A stretch of DNA of 64,000 nt, from assembly GCF_949628215.1 (NCBI RefSeq), contig NC_134297.1, positions 1,054,001-1,118,000 on the forward strand, in the 5' to 3' direction. The position numbers and the translations under genes were made by a program. The notes beneath the pieces are model-generated. The model was not told the DNA's origin. It ran no database searches and saw nothing but the letters and a program-made list of their open reading frames with translations. This DNA is from Phalacrocorax aristotelis. Lineage: Eukaryota > Chordata > Aves > Suliformes > Phalacrocoracidae. Shown here in pieces: positions 58,640-64,000 of the stretch (the stretch's first letter is position 1; every line of letters begins with the position of its first letter).

Positions 58640-58822
58640 CTTGAGTTTAGGAGTCGGTCAGAGTTCTGCTTCTAGCTCCTGCATGGGCGTCCATCTGTCC
58701 CCGAGCAAGTCGTTCCATCTGCTGACAGCGTCACCACCCGTAGCCTGGAAACAATGTGCAGACTGTCTGAAAAGTGCTTTGGGATCCTCGGTGAGAGGAC
58801 CTATAGAAATAAAAGTGCACAA
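58640..58822 (+). repeat. MIR-like SINE relic carrying a polyadenylation signal
   Basis: The order is CCCGAGCAAGTCGTTCCATC, a short gap with GCCTGGAAACAATG, then AAAAGTGCTTTGGGATCCTC and GACCTATAGAAATAAAAG. This parallels the MIR/amniote-SINE core (GGGCAAGTCACTTC...) and the typical 3' tail (AAGCGCTTTGGGATCC...GGCGCTATATAAAT). Similarity was judged by eye. Confidence 0.5.
58808..58813 (+). terminator. Polyadenylation signal AATAAA (distal candidate)
   Basis: Canonical hexamer at the 3' end of the MIR-like relic, 3.86 kb after the PAFAH1B2 stop. It could end a long PAFAH1B2 3' UTR, a form that would resemble the several-kilobase 3' UTR known for the mammalian gene. Confidence 0.4.
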
Positions 58823-59850
58823 TAGCAGCAGCGCTCTTGTCTCTTTACGTTTGTCCCGCAGAGAACAGAGGGAAACCTGCAGCACGGGTCTTGGATGTCA
58901 GCTCAAGCCTAGAGAATGGCTTGCTGCGAGATTGTGTGGGGCTGAGCTTTTGTCAGGGGCTCTACAACCAAAAAAAAACCCCAGTCGCAGACACAAAAAT
59001 GCGGCATCCTGGCCACAGAGCCCTTACAGGAGCGTAAGGGGGAAGTGTGTCGGTCGCAGGGACGGGCTGTTGGAGGGCGATGCACGCTAAAATGCTGCAT
59101 GACATCGCTCCCCCGATGAACGGCGCCGTGGAAAAACTTCACGTTACTTCAACCACCGGTGACGAAGGGGAGCCCCGGCGCAGAAGTCCGGAGAGGGAAG
59201 ACTTCCGTGCCCTGACACGCGAGGAGTCCGGAGGCGGGCAGGCTGGGCGAGAGGCTCGGGCGGGCGGCCAGAGGTGCCGTCTGACCTCACCGGCGCTGGC
59301 CGCAGGGGCGCTGCCGCCCGCGGCGCCCTGGCCAAGGGAGGAGTCCCCGCGCCCAGGAGGGACCGGGAGCGGGATTTCCTCCCGCGGCAGACCAGGGCTG
59401 GTCACGGCCCCTGCGTGGCACACCCCGCGATTACCGCGGCAGCTCGCCCGTCCGGACCAGGCGGCCGCACCGACTCATCGGAGCTGGGAGCGGGAGGGCT
59501 TGGCGGCGTCCCTGCGGCGCCCGTCGGGGCCGGGCCGGGCCGGGCCGGGTCAGGTCGCTGGCGGGGACAGCTGGTGGCAGGTAGTCCCTGCCACGTGTCG
59601 GAGCGTGACGGCCCCGTGAGCGAGGCCGCCGGCAGCCATGAACACCTCCGGATGCTGCCGGGGCGGACGCGGAGGCTGGGGCGGCCTCGCTCAGTCCCCG
59701 GCCCCCCCCCCAGGCTGGGGGCTCGACGGAGGGACAGGTCCCGTTCCCATCAGAGGGGCACGGGCAGCATCTGCGTGACCCGGGGCGGTTGCCTGGGGCG
59801 GGGGGGGCTGTCCCTGCCCGGCCCCTGGGGCTGGGCACTGCCCCGTGCAG
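58823..59850. other. Intergenic sequence upstream of SIDT2
   Basis: No gene is recognised. The sequence becomes CpG-rich from about 59160. It contains a (GGGCC)4-type G-run at about 59526-59549 and an E-box CACGTG at 59592-59597. Confidence 0.5.
59592..59597. promoter_or_regulatory. E-box CACGTG, CLEAR-like context
   Basis: GCCACGTGTC about 1 kb upstream of the SIDT2 ATG. It shares most positions with the TFEB/CLEAR decamer (GTCACGTGAC) that controls lysosomal genes, and SIDT2 is lysosomal. The distance is on the long side for a promoter CLEAR site. Confidence 0.3.
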
Positions 59851-59854
59851 CTGG

Positions 59855-60165
59855 GGCTCCCGTGCAGGGTCCTGTATGGGGCAGGGGATCCCATACGGGA
59901 CGGGGCTTCACCTATGGGGTCCCATATGGTGCAGGGGCTCCCCTACAGGATGGGGATCCTTTACAGGACAGGGCTTCCCCTGTGGGTTCCCATAAGGGGC
60001 AGGGTCTCCCCTGTGGGATGAGGCTTCGCCTGTGGGGTCCTATATGAGACTGGCATCCCCTGAGGAGTCCTATATGGGGCAGGGGCTCCCCTGTGGGTCC
60101 CCTATGGGGCGGGGCTCCCCTACGGAGCCGGGGCTCTCCCTAGAAGCTCCCCCGGGGCAGGGGAG
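59855..60165 (+). repeat. Degenerate ~30-bp minisatellite upstream of SIDT2
   Basis: About ten imperfect units of the type GTCCTATATGGGGCAGGGG followed by CTCCCCTGTGG, with variable lengths and one- to few-base changes. The clearest copies are around 59916-59950 and 60070-60130. It ends about 450 bp before the SIDT2 ATG. Confidence 0.8.
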
Positions 60166-60294
60166 CCCCACGGAGCGGGGTTCCCCGGCGGGACGAGGGC
60201 TGCCGAGGGGACCGGTCCCCCCGGGCAGGGGACGCCGGCGCCGCCCGCCGCCGCGTCACTTCCCCAGCCTGGCCCTTTAACGTGTGACGGTACC

Positions 60295-60302
60295 TGACGT
60301 CA
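60295..60302. promoter_or_regulatory. Perfect CRE (TGACGTCA) in the SIDT2 promoter
   Basis: Palindromic CREB/ATF consensus 312 bp upstream of the SIDT2 ATG, within a CpG-rich promoter. A TGACGG-type half site precedes it by about 10 bp. Confidence 0.6.
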
Positions 60303-60602
60303 CCGCCGGCCACCGTGTTTACAGCCGCCTGCGGACCGGGGAGGCACAAGTACCGGCACCGGCACCGGCACCGGCAGCGCCGCCGGGATCCGACACCGGG
60401 CACCGGCAGCAGACCCGGGCACCGCCGGCGGGCCCCGACCCCGACCCCGGCGCCGGCCCGGGGCTCCCCCGCAGCGCCCGCCCGGCCCGGGGCGCCCGGC
60501 AGCGGCAGCGCCATGGGGCGGGGTGCCCGGGCGCGCCCCGGCTGACCTCCCCGCCGCCCGGCCCGGCACCCGGCCCGCCCGGCGGACCTTGGCCGGCCGG
60601 GG

Positions 60603-60716
60603 ATGCTGGCGGGATGGCGGGTCCCGGGGCGGCCGCGCTGGCCCGGGCACTGCTGGCCTGGGCGCTGCTGGCCCTGCCGCCAGCCCTGCCCCAGCCCCGC
60701 GGCTCCCCGACGGTGA
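60603..60716 (+). other. Overlapping upstream ORF in SIDT2 exon 1
   Basis: An ATG 11 nt before the SIDT2 ATG opens a different frame of 37 codons ending in TGA at 60714-60716, inside the SIDT2 coding sequence. Its context has G at -3 but C at +4. If the transcript starts upstream, ribosomes meet it first, which could lower SIDT2 translation. Confidence 0.55.
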
Positions 60717-60814
60717 AGGCGAAGGAGGCCCGCTTCAACACCACCTACACCGACTGGGTGGACGCCAGCCTGCTCAACATCTACGCCTTCAACCACAGCG
60801 TCCAGAGGAACAGG
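60614..60814 (+). CDS. SIDT2: SIDT2 exon 1
   Basis: This exon has 67 codons from an ATG in GCGGGATGG context to the donor AGG|GTGAGC. It encodes the signal peptide and the start of the luminal domain ([20 protein letters not shown]). Ends in phase 0. Confidence 0.93.
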
Positions 60815-63800
60815 GTGAGCCGGCAGGGTGGCCGCTGCCCGCTCCCGCCGCGCATTCCCCTTCCCCCGGGGCCCCGGAGACGCGGCTTTGGGGCGCGGAG
60901 GGCGGCCGGCGGTCCCCGCGACGGGGAGGCATCCCCTGCCACGAGGGCCGAGCAAAGTCCGGGACGAGCCTGCTGTGGCCGGCGCTGCCCGGCCGACGCC
61001 TTGCCTTCCCGCTCTCCCCGCAGACGGAGGGCGTGCGGGTGTCGGTGAACGTCCTCTCGGACCACAAGGACTTGCCCGTCCTCTTCGTGGTGAGACAGAA
61101 GGAAGCCGTCGTCTCCTTCCAGGTGCCTCTCATCCTCCGGGGTCTGTGAGTATCGGCGGGGGTGGACGCTGCCCCCCTGCCCGGCCGAGCCGTGAAGACG
61201 GGCAGGCGGGCGGGGGTCCCGGCGGGCAGGGCTCGGGGGCAGCGGGCACAGCACAGCTCGGCGGGCGCTCTGCCTGCCCAGGTACCAGCGGAAGTACGCG
61301 TACCAGGAGGTGAGCCGCACGCTCTGCCAGCCCCGCACCAAGGCGGAGGTGGAGACCCAGCACTTCTACGTGGACGTCTCCACGTTGTCCCTCAACGCCT
61401 CCTACCAGCTGCGGGTCACCCACGTGGAGAACTTCGTGCTGCGGTGAGGGGAGCCCCGCGCCCCGGCCCCCAGCCCTGCACGGCCGCTGCCTGCCGGGGC
61501 TGCGGGCTCCCTCGCTGGCCATCATCCCTTCCCATGCTCTTTGCAGGACAAACGAAAGGTTCAGCTTCAACGCCACGGCAGCCCAGCCGCAGGTGAGGAG
61601 GGGCCGGCGTGGCATGGCGCGGCATGCTGTGGGAAAGGGTCTGTGCCCAGGCCAGCCCAGGGAGGAGAGCACAGCCGCCAGAGCAGTGACGGGTCCTTTC
61701 CCCCCTCCCCTAGTATTTCAAGTACGAGTTTCCCAAGGGAGTGGACTCGGTGATCGTGAAGGTGACCTCGGCCATGGCCTTCCCCTGCTCTGTCATCTCC
61801 ATCCAGGACATCCTGGTAGGTTTGGGTGGTGGGGCCTCCTGTCGGGGCGACCCGTGACACCCGGCAGGGCTGATGGCCCCTCTGCCCCTGCAGTGCCCCG
61901 TCTACGACTTGGACAACAACGTGGCCTTCATCGGGATGTACCAGACCATGACGAAGAAGGCGGCCATCACGGTGCAGGTGGGCGCGGGGCTGGGCAGGTA
62001 GCGCCGGTTAGCAGAGCTTGCAGAGGTTACTGTGCTGGGGTGGCCCCGCGCCCCCAGGGTCCCCCGGCTGGGCTCTGCTGACCCCTGTCTCCCACCCCCC
62101 CGGGAGGGCCACCGCAGAAGAAGGATTTCCCCAGCAACAGCTTCTACGTGGTGGTGGTGGTGAAGACGGAGGATGAGGCGTGCGGGGGGCCTCTGCCCTA
62201 TTACCCCCTCTCCAGAGATGCCTCACCAGGTATGCCGGGGGGCTGGGGGAAGCGCCCACCTGTGAGTGCGTCCCTGACACCGCAGGTCGTGTGCTGGAGA
62301 CATGCTGGGGACAGGGTGAGGGGCAGCGTCCGCAGAGGGCTGAGCCCCTGGCCCGTGCCTTCTCCCAGATGAACCCGTGGATCAGCACAACCGGCAGAAG
62401 ATGCTGGAGGTGATGGTGTCGCCCACCATAACCTGTAAGCTGGGGAGTGGCTGTTTTGGGGGTGGGGGTGCTGGGCTCCGCAGGGGGCCCCGTGGCAGGT
62501 CCCCAGGGCTGCCGCTCCCCCTGAGGGCTTGTCCTGGCTCTGGACAGCGGAGGCCTATGTGAGGAGCATGCTCTTCTGCCTGGCCATCTTCCTCTCCTTC
62601 TACATCCTCACGCTGCTCATCAGCTGCTGGGAGAGCTGCCGGTGAGTTCCCGGGCGTCGCTGCTGAACCCGTGGGTGCCTTGCCGGCCCGCTCCTGGCGC
62701 ACGGTCCCGGCGCGGTGGGGGCCCTCGGGCGTGCTGAGCCCCCTCGCCACTGGCTGCCAGCACGGCGCTGCTCACGGCCACTTCCCTCGGCAGGCAGCAG
62801 AAGAGGAAGGGGCTCCTGGCAGCCATGGACTCGCCCAGCCTGGACACGGGTGAGGGGCTGGAGGCAGCGGCGGCACGTGGCGGGTCTGCCTGCCCGGGGG
62901 ATTCCCGGTTATTTTGCCCTCTTGAGCCCGTGGCGAAGCCCTCAGTTATGCTGGAGTTCCCCACTTTCCCCCTGAGCTTGTCCCCGGCTTCCTGGGGACA
63001 AATCCCAATGTCAGGGGGACAGGGACGTTCTGGGGCTCGGGGGTCACTGCTGTGGGGCTGGCAGGGCTGTGCTGGGTCTTGGGTGTCTCACCAAGTCTGT
63101 CTCTTTCTTTCCACGGCTTTCCGGGGACGCCCAGCTTCTCTACTGGGTAGGTGCCAGCATCTGCTCTGTCCTTGGCTGCGAGCTCGCTCCCGTGCCAGGG
63201 CGGGGGCACGGGGCGCTGCTCCGTGCCGAACGGCCACGTGGCCCCAGGCCGGGGGTGCCACGGGAGGCTGCCGGCAGCTGACGGGGACCCTCCTGCCTTG
63301 CAGGGCATGCCCGCAGCATCCCCACTTCCTTCCTGGGCCATGCCACCTACAAAAGCTACGGTTACGGCTCCTTCGGTGAGTGCCACGTGCCGTCCCTCAC
63401 CTCCCTGCCTGTCGGCAGGCAGCCGTGCCCACCTTGTCTGGCCGTCCTTGCAGGTAACGGCTCCTCCAGCAGCGCTGAGGGCACCATGGACAGCATGGGC
63501 TCGGCAGAAGTCCCCTACAGCTACGTGGGTGAGTCCCGGGGCAGTGGTGCGGCGGCTGGCACGGCTGCAGCCCTGCAGAGCCAGCGTGCCTGGGCAACAC
63601 CGGGCTGCCCCAACAGTGCTGTGCTGCTGGCAGCGTCCCGGCTCTGCCCCCTCCATCTCCCAGGAGGGGTTCCTGGGTGCCAGCCCCTCCGTGCAAGCCC
63701 GCAGCGGGGTCTCCATCGGCGCCGCTAGCCAGCGGGGCGGGCACGCGCCGGGGAACCCCCCGGGGGCTCGGCCCCGTTCCTGCTCCGATAACTCTGGCTT

Positions 63801-64000
63801 TCCTTTGAAGGGCAGGAGCAGTTCAAGCGGCGCACGCCCTCCGCCCCGATGAGGCCGCTGAGCATTGCCATGGGTAGATGCTGGAACCGGGCAGGGACGG
63901 GCCAATCAAACCAAAATCTGCCCTGCCCCAAGCTTGCGCCCAGGGTGCTGAGCACCTCTGCTCCCTCCTCCTCTCCCTCAGAGCAATGGCAGCCACCCGG
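60614..64000 (+). CDS. SIDT2: SIDT2, SID1 transmembrane family member 2 (5' part; continues past the right edge)
   Basis: Lysosomal multi-pass membrane protein related to C. elegans SID-1, reported to take RNA and DNA into lysosomes (RNautophagy/DNautophagy) and to belong to the lipid-binding CREST superfamily (family knowledge). About 422 residues are readable over 14 coding exons. A signal peptide ([20 protein letters not shown]) covers about residues 6-27. The luminal beta-rich domain has sequons N42-T-T and N60-H-S and conserved blocks such as [20 protein letters not shown] and [18 protein letters not shown] first membrane helix lies at about 305-325 ([20 protein letters not shown]). The cytosolic loop carries YGSF (373-376) and YSYV (398-401), YxxPhi lysosomal signals of the type shown for mammalian SIDT2. 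Introns are very short. The start at 60614 has a strong Kozak context. It is SIDT2 rather than SIDT1 because of the FKRR...PLSIAM loop and the gene order. Confidence 0.95.
61024..61145 (+). CDS. SIDT2: SIDT2 exon 2
   Basis: This 122-nt exon follows CCCGCAG and ends CT|GTGAGT in phase 2. It encodes [20 protein letters not shown] then [20 protein letters not shown]. Confidence 0.94.
61282..61443 (+). CDS. SIDT2: SIDT2 exon 3
   Basis: This 162-nt exon follows CTGCCCAG and ends CG|GTGAGG. It encodes [20 protein letters not shown] and on to [20 protein letters not shown], with an NAS sequon. An internal GGTGAGC in the EVS codons is not used as a donor because the frame continues. Confidence 0.93.
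61547..61592 (+). CDS. SIDT2: SIDT2 exon 4
   Basis: This 46-nt exon follows CTTTGCAG and ends CAG|GTGAGG. It encodes [15 protein letters not shown] with an NAT sequon; it begins by completing an Arg codon and ends in phase 0. Confidence 0.93.
61714..61815 (+). CDS. SIDT2: SIDT2 exon 5
   Basis: This 102-nt, 34-codon exon follows CCCCTAG with donor GTAGGT. It encodes [20 protein letters not shown] then [14 protein letters not shown], a block strongly conserved with mammalian SIDT2. Confidence 0.95.
61894..61977 (+). CDS. SIDT2: SIDT2 exon 6
   Basis: This 84-nt, 28-codon exon follows CCCTGCAG with donor GTGGGC. It encodes [20 protein letters not shown] then KKAAITVQ. Confidence 0.95.
62118..62229 (+). 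CDS. SIDT2: SIDT2 exon 7
   Basis: This 112-nt exon follows CCACCGCAG and ends G|GTATGC in phase 1. It encodes [20 protein letters not shown] then [17 protein letters not shown]. The last few residues before the junction are longer than in the human protein. Confidence 0.92.
62369..62434 (+). CDS. SIDT2: SIDT2 exon 8
   Basis: This 66-nt exon follows TCTCCCAG and ends T|GTAAGC. It encodes (D)[21 protein letters not shown], matching the EPVDQ block of vertebrate SIDT2. Confidence 0.93.
62548..62641 (+). CDS. SIDT2: SIDT2 exon 9 (first membrane helix)
   Basis: This 94-nt exon follows TGGACAG and ends CG|GTGAGT. It encodes [20 protein letters not shown] then [11 protein letters not shown], a hydrophobic helix followed by cytosolic sequence. 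Confidence 0.94.
62794..62849 (+). CDS. SIDT2: SIDT2 exon 10
   Basis: This 56-nt exon follows CTCGGCAG and ends G|GTGAGG. It encodes the basic stretch after the helix, [18 protein letters not shown]. Confidence 0.88.
63135..63146 (+). CDS. SIDT2: SIDT2 exon 11, candidate 12-nt microexon
   Basis: Twelve nucleotides flanked by ACGCCCAG and GTAGGT, fitting the frame exactly (phase 1 in, phase 1 out) and adding Ala-Ser-Leu-Leu between DT and GHARS. Because it is a multiple of three it can be skipped without a frameshift. The call rests on splice signals and frame only. Confidence 0.55.
63304..63375 (+). CDS. SIDT2: SIDT2 exon 12
   Basis: This 72-nt exon follows CTTGCAG and ends G|GTGAGT. It encodes [20 protein letters not shown] then GSF, containing the YGSF (YxxPhi) lysosomal sorting signal. 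Confidence 0.9.
63454..63528 (+). CDS. SIDT2: SIDT2 exon 13
   Basis: This 75-nt exon follows CTTGCAG and ends G|GTGAGT. It encodes [20 protein letters not shown] then PYSYV, a serine-rich cytosolic loop with a second YxxPhi motif (YSYV). Confidence 0.9.
63811..63873 (+). CDS. SIDT2: SIDT2 exon 14
   Basis: This 63-nt exon follows CTTTGAAG and ends ATG G|GTAGAT. It encodes [20 protein letters not shown] and M, matching a FKRR...IAM segment present in vertebrate SIDT2 isoforms. Confidence 0.85.
63982..64000 (+). CDS. SIDT2: SIDT2 exon 15, first 19 nt (cut by the window edge)
   Basis: A strong pyrimidine tract ending CTCCCTCAG is followed in frame by GAG CAA TGG CAG CCA CCC. The similarity of these few residues to other SIDT2 proteins is poor, and the alternative AG two bases downstream is also possible. 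Confidence 0.4.

Larger units (their letters stand above)
56346..58640 (+). other. Region between PAFAH1B2 and SIDT2: possible distal 3' UTR
   Basis: I see no plus-strand gene. Part of it may be a longer PAFAH1B2 3' UTR: a Pumilio-type TGTATATA lies at 56580-56587 and a strong hairpin at 57068-57105. An unexplained minus-strand frame (57166-58095) and a 15-bp tandem repeat (58248-58302) are listed separately. Confidence 0.45.
59160..61300. promoter_or_regulatory. CpG-rich promoter region of SIDT2
   Basis: CpG-dense sequence is interrupted by the minisatellite and resumes at about 60170 through SIDT2 exon 1. The most likely transcription start is between about 60290 and 60600. A short (ACCGGC)n hexamer tract sits at about 60352-60376. 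Confidence 0.7.

Noticed and set aside
59274-60047. 257-codon plus-strand frame upstream of SIDT2
   Set aside because: Much of it is minisatellite read through; Gly/Pro/Arg-rich and without domain.
60140-60955. 271-codon minus-strand frame over SIDT2 exon 1
   Set aside because: Antisense shadow of the SIDT2 promoter and first exon in very G+C-rich DNA.
62946-63905. 319-codon minus-strand frame
   Set aside because: It lies antisense to SIDT2 exons 11-14, whose plus-strand frames splice cleanly and match the family. The antisense frame has no family signature.

Overview
The window is vertebrate nuclear DNA, most likely from a bird. It has spliced genes with GT-AG introns, CpG-island promoters, two 3'-end fragments of CR1 LINEs (the dominant avian and reptilian retroposon), a few decayed MIR-like SINE relics and very little other repeat. 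The gene order SIK3 (minus) - PAFAH1B2 (plus) - SIDT2 (plus) matches the block next to the APOA1 cluster on human 11q23.3. The compact, G+C-rich right end suggests a microchromosome. The assignment to bird is an inference; the three gene identities are read directly from the translated exons.

Layout. Positions 1-50021 belong to SIK3 on the minus strand. Coding exon 1 (49815-50021) carries the start codon and the glycine-rich loop. Exon 2 (2012-2128) carries the VAIK lysine and helix alphaC. They are separated by a 47.7-kb first intron in which I find no other gene, only CR1 and SINE fragments, homopolymer tracts and some AT-richer blocks. About 0.67 kb separates the SIK3 start codon from the first ATG of the head-to-head neighbour PAFAH1B2. 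That gap is a CpG-rich divergent promoter with two perfect cAMP-response elements, an ETS-type site and a YY1-type motif lying on the SIK3 start codon.

PAFAH1B2 (50690-54946) is complete. Exons 2-6 encode the expected 229-residue catalytic subunit, and exon 1 may add an in-frame 14-residue N-terminal extension. Its 3' UTR probably ends at 56326-56331, or later near 58808. SIDT2 starts at 60614 and runs off the right edge. Fourteen coding exons, plus a probable start of a fifteenth, give the signal peptide, the luminal domain, the first membrane helix and the cytosolic loop with lysosomal YxxPhi signals.

How the genes relate. SIK3 is an LKB1-activated kinase that restrains CREB coactivators. 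PAFAH1B2 is the PAF acetylhydrolase alpha2 subunit that works with LIS1. SIDT2 is a lysosomal membrane protein of nucleic-acid and lipid handling. They are neighbours by conserved synteny, not an operon. The most testable points are the shared CREs around a CREB-pathway gene, the PAFAH1B2 N-terminal extension, the overlapping uORF and 12-nt microexon of SIDT2, a perfect 13-bp hairpin and an unexplained antisense reading frame between PAFAH1B2 and SIDT2, and a polyadenylation signal inside a MIR-like relic. I found no convincing wholly new multi-gene system.
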